A stretch of 33,894 bases of DNA from CAYQAJ01 sp964415245 (lineage in GTDB: Bacteria > Planctomycetota > Planctomycetia > Pirellulales > Pirellulaceae). The stretch lies in assembly GCA_964415245.1 (NCBI GenBank), contig CAYQAJ010000020.1, positions 1 to 33,894 on the forward strand. The letters are read 5' to 3'. How positions within the stretch are numbered: position 1 is the first letter of the stretch; every line of letters starts with the position of its first letter. Both the position numbers and the translations under genes were made by a program. Shown here in pieces: positions 23,324 through 31,224 of this stretch. The notes below the pieces were generated by a model that had not been told where the DNA came from, ran no database searches, and was given only the letters and a program-made list of their open reading frames with translations.

Positions 23324-23342
23324 CGGTTGATAAGTTCAACCG
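23324..23342. promoter_or_regulatory. Operator-like palindrome before the head protease
   Basis: CGGTTGA-N5-TCAACCG has perfect 7-bp arms and includes TTGA/TCAA half-sites like those in the -35 region of the same promoter. It lies between the promoter and the ATG at 23370, a typical repressor-site position. No regulator is identified. Confidence 0.45.
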
Positions 23343-23369
23343 GGTCGCGAGAAAAGAGAGCCCGACGAA

Positions 23370-24605
23370 ATGGCCCGCTACCGACAAACCTTCCTGCACC
23401 CCGGCCGGTACGAATTGGCCGGGGGACGAACGGAAACGCTCACGCCCGCCGACCTGGCGCAAGTCGCGAAGAACACCCGTGCGCTGCTGGCTCGCGGGTA
23501 CTGCATTCCCGTACTGCCGGGGCACGGCGTTCCCGGTTCGGCCGATGCGGGCCCTCGTCCGGCGGCGTCGGAAGATTCGGGAGCGAGCGGCGGACGGCTC
23601 GTCGACGTGTGGCAGGAATCGGACGGCGCCCTGGTGCAAGTGATCGAATTGCCCGATGCGGACGCTTCGGGAATCGAGTCGGGCCGCCTGGTTTACACGT
23701 CGCCCGAGCTGCGACCGCGATTTGTCGATTCGCAGGGGCGCGATTCGGGACCGGTGATCGCCCACGTTGCCCTGACCCGTCGACCCCGCAACCGCAATCA
23801 GGCGCCGCTGGCGCGGGTGGAAGCGAACGACGTCGCCGTACCGCGGCATTCGATATCCAAGACCCAACCGCTGCCCGAGTCCCCCATCCAAGGAGTATTA
23901 CACATGTCCCAAGCTGTCACCCTGGGCGAAGTTGGTCGCGAAACCGCAAGCGACGTGGCGAGTGAACTGGAGAATGACACCGCGAGCGAACGCGCTGTCG
24001 AAACCGCAAGCGGCGTGGTGACAGAAGCGCAAGGCGAATCCGCAAGCGCAGCGGTGAACGACGCGGAGAACGAAACCGCAAGCGAAACCGCAAGCGAAGT
24101 CGCATCGGACGACAGTGTCGCACCATATGTCCCCGCGGCGGAAGCGTCGCTGGATGGTGATGCGGAGCGCGACGAACCGGGCAATGAGTCGAGCGAAGGG
24201 GCCGGCGAAACCGCAAGCGGGGCGCAGGACGACGAGGCGCCGCAGCGCGAGCTCCATCGAGCGGAATATCGGCAGCAGCTCACCCGGCGGATTCTCACCT
24301 CGCAAAAACTGCCCCGTGGATTACGCGAGCGGCTAGTCAGCGCCGTCGAGGCCGTTCAGCTCAGCGACGATGGCAGCGAAGAACCCACGCTTCGCGTTTC
24401 CGACGCCGTGGCCATGATCGAGGAATCGCTACCGCCGCAATTGGCGCTGGCCGCCGACGAGCTCCAGCGTCCCGGCCATCCGCATGGCGAGGCGTTCTTC
24501 ACCGGCGACGCACTGAACCTGAGCGACGAAGAGGCTGCGCGAATCGCCCGCGACCAGCTCACCAGCGTCGGCTTGTTGCCGAGGCGAGGTCGAGCGGTTG
24601 ACTGA
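23370..24605 (+). CDS. Mu gpI-like prohead protease with scaffold C-terminus
   Basis: The 411-residue product combines a head maturation protease (residues 1-150) with a scaffold-like C-terminus. The protease part contains PVLPGHGVPG and an SGASGGRLVDVWQES-type strand, then YTSPELRPRF and IAHVALTRRPRN, the pattern of Mu I/peptidase U35-like proteases (the H and S residues are candidates for catalysis). The rest is acidic and repetitive (ETAS units), ending in a helical part (HRAEYRQQLTRRILTSQKLP). In Mu, protease and scaffold are made from nested frames; here an internal start with its own ribosome binding site exists at 23904. It is the first gene of the structural unit after the promoter at 23284. 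Confidence 0.8.
   Translation: MARYRQTFLHPGRYELAGGRTETLTPADLAQVAKNTRALLARGYCIPVLPGHGVPGSADAGPRPAASEDSGASGGRLVDVWQESDGALVQVIELPDADASGIESGRLVYTSPELRPRFVDSQGRDSGPVIAHVALTRRPRNRNQAPLARVEANDVAVPRHSISKTQPLPESPIQGVLHMSQAVTLGEVGRETASDVASELENDTASERAVETASGVVTEAQGESASAAVNDAENETASETASEVASDDSVAPYVPAAEASLDGDAERDEPGNESSEGAGETASGAQDDEAPQRELHRAEYRQQLTRRILTSQKLPRGLRERLVSAVEAVQLSDDGSEEPTLRVSDAVAMIEESLPPQLALAADELQRPGHPHGEAFFTGDALNLSDEEAARIARDQLTSVGLLPRRGRAVD
23904..24605 (+). CDS. Nested in-frame scaffold protein (internal start)
   Basis: An ATG at 23904 is preceded by AAGGAG (23890-23895) at eight bases, a better ribosome binding site than many gene starts here. It would give a 233-residue protein beginning MSQAVTLGEVGRETAS, consisting of the acidic ETAS-repeat region and the helical C-terminus. 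This mirrors Mu gpZ inside gpI and lambda Nu3 inside C. It is inferred from the site and precedent. Confidence 0.6.
   Translation: MSQAVTLGEVGRETASDVASELENDTASERAVETASGVVTEAQGESASAAVNDAENETASETASEVASDDSVAPYVPAAEASLDGDAERDEPGNESSEGAGETASGAQDDEAPQRELHRAEYRQQLTRRILTSQKLPRGLRERLVSAVEAVQLSDDGSEEPTLRVSDAVAMIEESLPPQLALAADELQRPGHPHGEAFFTGDALNLSDEEAARIARDQLTSVGLLPRRGRAVD
23940..24219 (+). repeat. Five exact GAAACCGCAAGCG motifs in frame (ETAS)
   Basis: Exact copies begin at 23940, 24000, 24072, 24084 and 24207, with a near copy at 24036 (GAATCCGCAAGCG). All are in the same frame and encode Glu-Thr-Ala-Ser. Identical synonymous codons point to repeat duplication rather than protein-level convergence. 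Confidence 0.75.
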
Positions 24606-24745
24606 ACGACGTCCGTTGTCAGTAGTCAGTTGTCCGTTGCAGGGAAGCAGAATGTGCGCATCGACCAGCGAACCACGATCAACCAGCAACTACCGACTAA
24701 CATTCGGCCACTGACAACGGACCACGGACAACTGACAAAGTCAAA
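24606..24745. repeat. Heptamer-ended repeat element
   Basis: The left part has CGTTGTC, AGTAGTC, AGTTGTC, CGTTGCA; the right part has CACTGAC, AACGGAC, CACGGAC, AACTGAC, inverse in orientation. The core contains CGACCAG/CGATCAA units. It fills the gap between the protease/scaffold gene and the decoration gene. Confidence 0.65.
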
Positions 24746-24803
24746 CGAACCCCTTAACCACTCCCAAAAACCCTTCCCCGTACTTCCTCCAGGAGATTCA
24801 CTC

Positions 24804-25583
24804 ATGTCAGAGTTCACCAGCGGCAACGCACCGGGTTTCCAGCCGCAAACCGAATCGGAAGAGTCGCAAGTGTGGTGGAGCGGCCGCCACGGCCAGAACC
24901 TCATCGCCACGCGCAAAGCGACGATCGACGCATCGGCGGTCGACGCGGGCAACGTTCCCACTACCACGCTCCGCGGCGGCAATCTGTTGGCGATCGCCGA
25001 TGCCGACGGCAAGGCCCTGGTGTACGACCCCGACGCCAACGACGGCACGCAAATCGCCGTGGGCGTATTGGAGAAGCACCAGGACATGCTGGTGAGCGGC
25101 GTCGCCACCGACCGCTTCACGCAGATGCTCGTGCACGGTTTGCTCAAGGAGAGCGAGCTCATCGGGCTCGACCCGCGGGCCAAGTCGCAGCTTGCCGGGC
25201 GATTCGTGTTCGACAGCGACCAGCCGGCGGCGGCGGGCGAGCTGATGCACCCCCGCGGCGTGTATCGCAAGAGCACGAACTACACCGTGGTGGCGGCCGA
25301 CAACGGACTGTTGTTCCTGGCCACTGGGGCGGCCAACTTCACGCTGCCCACCAAGCAGAACGGCCTGGCCTTCCGCTTTTTGCAGACGGCCGACGCCAAC
25401 CTGGTGATCACCGGCTCGTCGGACATCGTGCACAAGGGCAGCGCGGCCGCCAGCTCGGTCACGTTTTCGACCGCCAGCGAAAAGATCGGCAGTCACGTGC
25501 TGGTCGAGTGCGTGTACACCGCCACCAGCACGCTCAAGTGGATCGTGAGCAACCTGGGCGGAACGACGGCCACGGTGGCGTAG
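24804..25583 (+). CDS. Phage head decoration protein (lambda gpD-like)
   Basis: The 259-residue product has the lambda D-like part at residues 30-165: ATRKATIDASAVDAGN, TLRGGNLLAIADADGKALVY, then TQIAVGVLEKHQDMLVSG and TDRFTQMLVHGLLKESEL. A C-terminal extension (YTVVAADNGLLFLATGAANF onward, ending WIVSNLGGT) forms a second beta domain, also seen in larger decoration proteins and useful for host or surface contact. ATG 24804 has AGGAG at nine bases. It lies directly before the capsid gene, as in lambda (D-E). Confidence 0.85.
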   Translation: MSEFTSGNAPGFQPQTESEESQVWWSGRHGQNLIATRKATIDASAVDAGNVPTTTLRGGNLLAIADADGKALVYDPDANDGTQIAVGVLEKHQDMLVSGVATDRFTQMLVHGLLKESELIGLDPRAKSQLAGRFVFDSDQPAAAGELMHPRGVYRKSTNYTVVAADNGLLFLATGAANFTLPTKQNGLAFRFLQTADANLVITGSSDIVHKGSAAASSVTFSTASEKIGSHVLVECVYTATSTLKWIVSNLGGTTATVA

Positions 25584-25620
25584 TTACCCGTCGCGCAGCC
25601 CCTCGCGCTCCGCGGCGCGT

Positions 25621-25680
25621 CGCGGCTAACCGAAAGCGATGTACCGCGGCTAACCGGCGGAAGCGCGTCGCGGCTAACCG
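25621..25680. repeat. 24-bp-period tandem repeat CGCGGCTAACCG
   Basis: The 12-mer CGCGGCTAACCG is repeated at 25621, 25645 and 25669 with exactly 24-bp period; the intervening 12 bases vary. It is placed in the 148-bp gap between decoration and capsid genes, next to TTGACATCAGAAC (25686). It may be a regulator array or simply a dispersed repeat. Confidence 0.7.
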
Positions 25681-25731
25681 ACCGTTTGACATCAGAACTT
25701 GATTTCCTCTCGAATCTCGGAGATATCCAAC

Positions 25732-26850
25732 ATGGGACGATCGGCACAACAGGTCTTGGCACCCAAGACCATTTTCCAAGCGATTTCGCAAATCGACCTG
25801 CCCGGCACCACCTTGCAGCGGCTGTTGGGCTGGGCCTTCGGCGGCACCAACCGGCAGCAGCAATCGGGCCGCCACTTTTCGTACGACATCTTTGACACCA
25901 CGCGCAAGATCGCCACGGGGCGCGTACCCGGCCAGGCCGCCAGTCGGCAGAAGCCGCAGAAGGTGGGGCACGTGCAGGGGACCTTCCCCCGCGCCGCCGA
26001 GGTGATCTCGCTGCTGGACGAGGATCTCTTGAATCGTCGCCGCCTGGGCGGGCCGTCGAGCGAGCTGGATCGCGGCGGCGAGAGCTACATCACCCATCAG
26101 GAAGTGTACCTGGCCCAGCGATTCGCCAACCTCATCGAATTCCAGTCGGCGGCCCTGCTCCGCGGCGCCTATTCCTACGATCAGGACGGTGACGACCTGA
26201 AGCACGGCTTCTCGGGGGGCGAGACCTCGATCGACTTTCTCATCCCGGTGGGCAACAAGAGCCAGCTCGACATGCTCGGAGGCGGCGATATTCTCGACGC
26301 CGACTGGGCCGACCCGGCCACCGACATCCCCTTGCATCTGCACAACGTCAACACGGCGATGGTGCAGCTCACCGGCATGGGCTTGGCCCATGTGATTCTG
26401 ACTGGCGCGGGCTGGCAGTACATCGTCAACAACACGTCCGTGCAGAGCCAGGGCGGGTCGTCGAGCGCCGTGTTCGAGTCGATGCGGCGCGTGGGCGCGG
26501 GCGAGTTCTCGGCCGTGCTGCGAGCGCTGCCGTGGATCACGTTCCACGTGGTCGACTACGGCCTGGAAGTGTGGGACGGGTCGAGTGAAACGTTCACCCG
26601 ATTGATCGAGGACGACCACGCCGCCTTCCTGCCCGAGCCCTCGCCGCGTTGGGCCGAGTACCTGGAAGGCTCCGAGATCGTGACCGAGGGGCCGGGCGGC
26701 GCGCGGGCCGAGCAATTCGGCTTCTACCCGTACGCCTACCCCACGCACGATCCCTCGGGTTGGGACCTGTGCGGGGTGTTCAACGGCATCCCGGCGCTGT
26801 ACACGCCCAAAGCGGTGGCGTACGGACTGATCGCGGGAGGGTCGTACTAG
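25732..26850 (+). CDS. Major capsid protein (lambda gpE-type)
   Basis: The 372-residue product has the HK97-like fold features of the E family: an N-terminal helix region (IFQAISQIDLPGTTLQRLLG), a spine helix region (EVYLAQRFANLIEFQSAALL), an insertion with DQDGDDLKHGFSGG, and the family's C-terminal pattern WAEYLEGSEIVTEGPGG, then FGFYPYAYPTHDPSGWDLCG and NGIPALYTPKAVAYGL. ATG 25732 has GGAGA at nine bases. It follows the decoration protein gene. No obvious delta-domain remains, so scaffolding is probably by the upstream nested protein. Confidence 0.88.
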   Translation: MGRSAQQVLAPKTIFQAISQIDLPGTTLQRLLGWAFGGTNRQQQSGRHFSYDIFDTTRKIATGRVPGQAASRQKPQKVGHVQGTFPRAAEVISLLDEDLLNRRRLGGPSSELDRGGESYITHQEVYLAQRFANLIEFQSAALLRGAYSYDQDGDDLKHGFSGGETSIDFLIPVGNKSQLDMLGGGDILDADWADPATDIPLHLHNVNTAMVQLTGMGLAHVILTGAGWQYIVNNTSVQSQGGSSSAVFESMRRVGAGEFSAVLRALPWITFHVVDYGLEVWDGSSETFTRLIEDDHAAFLPEPSPRWAEYLEGSEIVTEGPGGARAEQFGFYPYAYPTHDPSGWDLCGVFNGIPALYTPKAVAYGLIAGGSY

Positions 26851-26897
26851 CGGCGCATCGGCAAACACTCGGGGACGGGCGCGCTGTGCGAGCAGCG

Positions 26898-26967
26898 TGT
26901 CAGTTGTCCGTGGTCAGTTGCTGCTTTCTCCTACTGAAAACTGAACACTGAACACTGAAAACTCGCG
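26898..26967. repeat. Heptamer-ended repeat element
   Basis: TGTCAGT, TGTCCGT, GGTCAGT (26898-26918), then ACTGAAA, ACTGAAC, ACTGAAC, ACTGAAA, ACTCGCG (26933-26967). It is followed at 26979-26998 by a GCCTGTCCCCTT fragment also found in the element at 12353-12474. Confidence 0.75.
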
Positions 26968-27007
26968 CCGAGCACGTGCGCCTGTCCCCTTACCTGGACA
27001 CGAGACC

Positions 27008-27508
27008 ATGCCCACTCAAACCTACTGCACGCGCACCGACGTTGAGGCGATGTGGTCGCCGCTGGCCGTGTTGCGCAACGTCGACGACGACGAGGACGGC
27101 GCTCTTTCGCCCACCGAGGAAGCGGCCATCGATCGGGCGATCGAGCGCGCGGCCAACGTGGCCAACGCCAGTTTGGAGATGCGCTACGCGCTGGCCGACC
27201 TGGCGTCGAACACCTGGTGCCGCGACTGTAATGCCGCGCTGGCGGCGTATTTCCTGGCCACGCGGCGCGGCAATCCGGCGCCCGAGCACGTGCAGCGGCA
27301 ATACGACGCCTTCGTACACGACCTGGCGGAAATCCGCGCGGGACGGCTCAAGGTGCCGCAGGCCGCCGACAGTCATGAGACCACGCCGGCCGTGACCAAC
27401 TTCGACACCGAGCTCGCCGCGCACCGCACGAAGGTCCGCCGCGTTCCCGAAACCAGCACGGGCAGCCCGCCGCCGTCGGACGTGAAGAGCCACCCGATCG
27501 AGGACTGA
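27008..27508 (+). CDS. Mu gp36-like head-tail connector protein (DUF1320-like)
   Basis: The 166-residue product begins with the gp36-like pattern: YCTRTDVEAMWSPLAVLRNV, then DDDEDGALSPTEEAAIDRAI, ERAANVANASLEMRYALADL and a CRDCNAALAAYFLATRRGN segment. In Mu-like phages gp36 (DUF1320) sits just after the major head subunit and helps build the connector. The final 50 residues are a Pro/Thr-rich tail. The EF-hand-like DDDEDGALS may bind a metal ion. Order (capsid, then gp36-like) supports the call. Confidence 0.75.
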   Translation: MPTQTYCTRTDVEAMWSPLAVLRNVDDDEDGALSPTEEAAIDRAIERAANVANASLEMRYALADLASNTWCRDCNAALAAYFLATRRGNPAPEHVQRQYDAFVHDLAEIRAGRLKVPQAADSHETTPAVTNFDTELAAHRTKVRRVPETSTGSPPPSDVKSHPIED

Positions 27509-27547
27509 CTTCGGCGTGCAGAACCAGCAACGCGCTAGAAACCGGCG

Positions 27548-27633
27548 AATGACCAATCACGCAATGTCCCAATGACCAATGGAGGTATCGGCGCGTCGAC
27601 ATTGGTCAATTGGATTTGGGATTTGGTCATTGG
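27548..27633. repeat. AATGACCAAT inverted-repeat element
   Basis: AATGACCAAT units at 27548-27557 and 27571-27580 face ATTGGTCAAT (27601-27610) and TTGGTCATTGG (27623-27633); CCAATGACCAA and TTGGTCATTGG are exact inverse arms. The pattern resembles known short intergenic repeats and accounts for the 27509-27700 gap. Confidence 0.65.
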
Positions 27634-27700
27634 CCCAACGGCCAGTCATCGCAACCCGGCCGGTAGTACCAACACACACAGCAAATCAAGAAGGCTTCCC

Positions 27701-28243
27701 ATGAGCATGGGCGTAATCCTCCAGCGAGTGCGCGATCACCTGCGATCCGCTCTGTCGCTGTCGGCCGATCAGTGCGGGGTGCGCGTCGGCGGGCATCCAC
27801 CCGCGTCGTCGGGCGAGCTATACGTGGCCGTCGATGAGCTGGGAGTGGAAAGCACGGCCCGCGACCACCTGCGCGAAGTGTACGTCGTCGAGGTGGCGCT
27901 GTGGCGCCGCGTGGGGCAGTGGCCCGACGACCGCGCGGGCGACGCGCTCTTGCGCGACGACGCGTATCTGGCCGGCGCGCTGACGCTCGATCGGTTGGAA
28001 CGGTCGATCATCGCAGCGCTGCACGGCAACTACACGGACATTCCCGCGGCCGCCAACGCCGCAATTGGTGCGGGGAGCCCTGGCGGAGGCGACGTGTTTC
28101 AACTTGCCCTGTACTACGCCGGCCGCACGCGGACCGAGGCCTGGCAGGATCGCCGTCAGTCGGGCAGCCCCACCGCATGGCTCGGCCGACGCCTGAAGTT
28201 CGCGGGCATGAATCGTGTACAGGCCATGGACGTGATGCAGTAG
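27701..28243 (+). CDS. Probable phage head-tail/neck protein, unknown function
   Basis: The 180-residue product: MSMGVILQRVRDHLRSALSL, then a beta-rich core (VRVGGHPPASSGELYVAVDE, VYVVEVALWRRVGQWPDDRA) and a helical region (DAYLAGALTLDRLERSIIAA) with a basic end. It lies between a gp36-like gene and a tail-tube-like gene, where tail-completion or gp37-like proteins are found. I cannot assign a family. The ATG at 27701 has AAGAAGG upstream; a longer frame from 27572 would run through repeat DNA, so I rejected it. Confidence 0.6.
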   Translation: MSMGVILQRVRDHLRSALSLSADQCGVRVGGHPPASSGELYVAVDELGVESTARDHLREVYVVEVALWRRVGQWPDDRAGDALLRDDAYLAGALTLDRLERSIIAALHGNYTDIPAAANAAIGAGSPGGGDVFQLALYYAGRTRTEAWQDRRQSGSPTAWLGRRLKFAGMNRVQAMDVMQ

Positions 28244-28264
28244 ATCGCAGCAAGGATATCGAAA

Positions 28265-28795
28265 ATGCCGTTCGCCACGTTCGCCGCCGGCCCGTACACC
28301 GCGACGTACAACACCGATGCCGCGCCGGGCAATCCGCCCGGCAAGGGGCTGGGTCCGCGCGACCTGGGATTGGTCGAGGGCGTGCGACGTTGGCGGCGCG
28401 TGATGCAGGCCCGCGACGTGCGCGCGAGCGCCTTTGGCGACTCGGCGATCGACGCCGTGTATCGCGGCGGCCAGTGTTTTTGCCTCATGACGTTCAAGGA
28501 GTGGAGCGCGGCGGCGCGGGCAGCGCTGTGGCCTTTTAGTTCAACGTTCGGCGAAGTCGGAGCAATAGGACGGTTGCTCACCGACCTGGCCGGCGTGCTC
28601 ACGCTCGCGGCGGTGCCCGGGACTCCAGCGGCCCAGAACGGCCCGGCGACTTTGGTGTTCGGTAAGGCCATCCTCTCGCCCGAGCACGTGAGCGAAGTGT
28701 CGCTCGGCAGCCAGGAGCGCGACGTGCCGATCGTGCTGCGCTGTTTTCCGTACGTGACGACGCAGGGCAAAGTGGTGTGGTTTGAAGAATCGTGA
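28265..28795 (+). CDS. Putative phage tail tube protein
   Basis: The 176-residue product has a short N-terminal strand (FAAGPYTATYNTD), RDLGLVEGVRRWRRVMQARD, then SAFGDSAIDAVYRGGQCFCL, MTFKEWSAAARAALWPFSST and a C-terminal LGSQERDVPIVLRCFPYVTT. The (A)YGDSxID(x)VYRGG segment and the final strand VPIxLxxxPY are typical of tail-tube subunits as I recall them. It follows the neck-like gene by 21 bases. The absence of a following tail-sheath gene points to a non-contractile or tailless particle, but the tail region is incomplete. Confidence 0.65.
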   Translation: MPFATFAAGPYTATYNTDAAPGNPPGKGLGPRDLGLVEGVRRWRRVMQARDVRASAFGDSAIDAVYRGGQCFCLMTFKEWSAAARAALWPFSSTFGEVGAIGRLLTDLAGVLTLAAVPGTPAAQNGPATLVFGKAILSPEHVSEVSLGSQERDVPIVLRCFPYVTTQGKVVWFEES

Positions 28796-28820
28796 GTTCC
28801 GCCGCTTCGACAATTGCACT

Positions 28821-28897
28821 GTGAGTTTTCAGTTTTCAGTCGGAGAGAGCACATGCAAATCGCCACAGACAACTGACGACAGACAACTGACACACAC
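28821..28897. repeat. Heptamer-ended repeat element
   Basis: TTTTCAG, TTTTCAG (28826-28839) at the left and ACAACTG, ACGACAG, ACAACTG, ACACACA at the right; the two ends are inverse. It fills the gap after the tail-tube-like gene. Confidence 0.65.
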
Positions 28898-28948
28898 GGA
28901 GCACCGAGTAACGCGAACCAGTCCGCACTCATACCACCAAGCACAAAT

Positions 28949-29368
28949 ATGCCAACCGACGACGACTTTGATTCCGCCATTCCAGCAGCACCAGCACAGC
29001 CGCCGGCCGGTCACTCCCTGGGTGCTCCCCCCGGCACCGGCGCCTCCCCGGCGCAACCGGCCGGCGGCGCTGGGCTGCCGGCAGCCGACCCGCCAGCGCA
29101 GCCCGCGCTGTTGGCCGTGCTCGATCGGCAGCAGCAGATGCTCGCGCGGCTTGTGCAGCGATCGGACGCCGCATCGCGCCAGATCGCGTCGATCGAAGAA
29201 CGACTGATGCGCATGGGGCAGGTGGAAAACCTCGATTCAGAGTCGCTCTCACAGTTCCTGACGAGTCAGCACGAACAGTCATCCGAGTCAACATCGCCCG
29301 CCGCTGCAATTTCCCGACAAAGCGAACACGCATCCACCAACGACACACCGACGCTACCGCTGCTGTGA
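28949..29368 (+). CDS. Low-complexity phage protein (139 aa)
   Basis: The product is disordered and Pro/Ala-rich at the start (PAAPAQPPAGHSLGAPPGTG), with a central helical segment (ALLAVLDRQQQMLARLVQRS, then ASRQIASIEERLMRMGQVEN) capable of a coiled coil, and a Ser/Thr-rich end. It occupies the position after the tail tube where a tail assembly chaperone is often found, but no frameshift motif or homology is seen. No function is claimed. Coding status is supported by a continuous frame and typical codon third bases. Confidence 0.5.
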   Translation: MPTDDDFDSAIPAAPAQPPAGHSLGAPPGTGASPAQPAGGAGLPAADPPAQPALLAVLDRQQQMLARLVQRSDAASRQIASIEERLMRMGQVENLDSESLSQFLTSQHEQSSESTSPAAAISRQSEHASTNDTPTLPLL

Positions 29369-29426
29369 CCGCCATCGCACTGCCGACGGCAACCATACCG
29401 GAAAACCATCTGCCGTCACTCCGCCG

Positions 29427-29454
29427 ACTGAACACTGAAAACTGAACACTGAAA
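29427..29454. repeat. ACTGAAC/ACTGAAA heptamer run
   Basis: ACTGAAC, ACTGAAA, ACTGAAC, ACTGAAA at 7-bp spacing, the same units as 4038-4065 and 26933-26960. Confidence 0.75.
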
Positions 29455-29503
29455 ACCCGCACCCATCGACATCGGCCTGTCCCTTCGCCCAACGAACCAT
29501 CTC

Positions 29504-31204
29504 ATGACCTCCCTCAAAGACGCCACGCTCTCCGGCACCATCAGCTACAACGGCTATAGCTTCGGCGCTACCGGCAGTACACCGCCCAGCTATCGTCTGC
29601 GCGGCGTGCCGATCTACGACGAGGCGCGGCGCACGGTCACGCATATTGCCTACACGCTCGAAGTCGAAACCGTTCTCTACGCCGACGACGAGAGTAGCCT
29701 CGGTACGCAGATGCGCACGATTCGCGAGCAGCTCAGCCGTCCGGGGCGCAAGCTGGTGCTAGCCGACCTGGGGCTGGGCGATTCGACGGTCGTCCGCTCG
29801 GGCAGCCATCCCGACGTGGTTTGGGGCGCTCGGCCGCGCGTCGTGTCGCTCGAACCCATCGGCGGCACGCTCGCGTGGCAGCTTCATTGGTCGTGCGAAT
29901 TCAACGTGCGGGAGGCGGCCTCGGGCAGCAGCGCCGCATCGGGCCAGTGGCTCGCCTTCAACTACTCCACTCGCTACGACATCGACGACCAGGGCTTCAC
30001 CACCCGCGTGCTTTCGGGCTACGTGCAAATCGTGCAGGTGCGCGAACCGCTGGGCGACCCGTTGCCGCGCCGCACCGCCGACGAAGTGCGCGACCAGTTG
30101 CGGATCGTCGTGCCCCAAAACTTCCGCCGCGTGGGCAGCCGCTGGATCGAATCGGCCGACAAGGCGCGAATCGACTTCGTGGTGACCGACGAAGAGCTGC
30201 GGAGCGATCCCTTCCCGCCGGGCATCATCGATGCCGCCATCGTCTACCGCGTCGAAAACGAAGGCGAGGGATTCGCCCACACGCGGGCCACCCTCAGCGG
30301 CCACTTGGAAACGGCCCCCGATGTGGCGAAGCACGTGGCGGCGAATCGGTTCTTCATGATCGCCCAGGACAAGATGCGGCGGCTGCAAGGCGTGCTGGCG
30401 GCGATCGGGCCGGTGCTGGTGGTGCCGCGGCGGATATCGGTGTCGCACCATTTGTTCACGCGGCGGACCTCGTTCGTGGTCGAGCTGCGCATCGTGCACT
30501 GCCTGAGCAGCCTGCTGGCGGCCAGCGGCGTGTGGGACGAAGTGCCCGGCACCAGCTACCGCCAGTGGCGATCGTCGATCGAGCGGCTGTGGAACAATCG
30601 CGGCGCGGCGCAGTTGCGCTCCAGCGCTTCGGACGCAGTGATCATCGATCTTGTAGATAACCCCGTGAGCAAAATGCAGATCGGCGGCGGCGCGGGAAGC
30701 GCGGGCACGATCTCGCCATCGTCGCCGATCCTCGGGCTGTTGCCGGTCGTCGTTCCGCAGGCGAGCTGGCTCGATTACCAGGTGCGGCTACGGGCCATCC
30801 GCCACGAAGACGTGAGCGTACACACGCTGGCCCGCGAGGTGCAAGTTTCCCAGTCCGCATCCGACGGCGGGCAAGGGTTGGGGCCGCAGTTCCGTGCAAC
30901 CAGCAGCCGCGCCGGCCGCGTGTGCGAACGACACGGCGAACCGATTCAGCAGATCGTGTTCGAGGGAGTGGCCGTGCGGCTTGCATCACGACCGGTTGTG
31001 CCGGTGCTGCGCAGCGTCGGCGGTCGGCCCGTGTGCGAGCGCAAGCGCGTCGAAGAGCTGCAGCCTGTCGCGGGGTACTGCGGCATCCCGGCCTATCGAC
31101 TTCGCTGGTCGGTAACGTACGACGTGATCGGCTACGTCGGCCGCTACGACGCGCCCGACAATCCGCTCCTGGGTGGAGCTTCGCCCGCGAGAATCGACTT
31201 GTGA
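29504..31204 (+). CDS. Large beta-rich phage tail/baseplate-like protein
   Basis: The 566-residue product is almost all beta-strand by eye: LSGTISYNGYSFGATGSTPP, a first domain to about residue 130 (including VYLYADDESS-type helix, RPGRKLVLADLGLG), then long beta segments (GYVQIVQVREPLGD, FVVELRIVHCLSSLL). It ends YRLRWSVTYDVIGYVGRYDA. No enzyme motif was found. The size and the position after the tail-tube-like gene suit a tail component. No tape-measure protein (long helical) is present between the tube-like gene and this one. The family is unknown to me. Confidence 0.65.
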   Translation: MTSLKDATLSGTISYNGYSFGATGSTPPSYRLRGVPIYDEARRTVTHIAYTLEVETVLYADDESSLGTQMRTIREQLSRPGRKLVLADLGLGDSTVVRSGSHPDVVWGARPRVVSLEPIGGTLAWQLHWSCEFNVREAASGSSAASGQWLAFNYSTRYDIDDQGFTTRVLSGYVQIVQVREPLGDPLPRRTADEVRDQLRIVVPQNFRRVGSRWIESADKARIDFVVTDEELRSDPFPPGIIDAAIVYRVENEGEGFAHTRATLSGHLETAPDVAKHVAANRFFMIAQDKMRRLQGVLAAIGPVLVVPRRISVSHHLFTRRTSFVVELRIVHCLSSLLAASGVWDEVPGTSYRQWRSSIERLWNNRGAAQLRSSASDAVIIDLVDNPVSKMQIGGGAGSAGTISPSSPILGLLPVVVPQASWLDYQVRLRAIRHEDVSVHTLAREVQVSQSASDGGQGLGPQFRATSSRAGRVCERHGEPIQQIVFEGVAVRLASRPVVPVLRSVGGRPVCERKRVEELQPVAGYCGIPAYRLRWSVTYDVIGYVGRYDAPDNPLLGGASPARIDL

Positions 31205-31224
31205 TCGCGTTCATTTCGAGGATG

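Noticed and set aside
27572..27700. Longer N-terminus of the 27701 gene
   Set aside because: The extension translates an inverted-repeat element, and 27701 has a suitable ribosome binding site.
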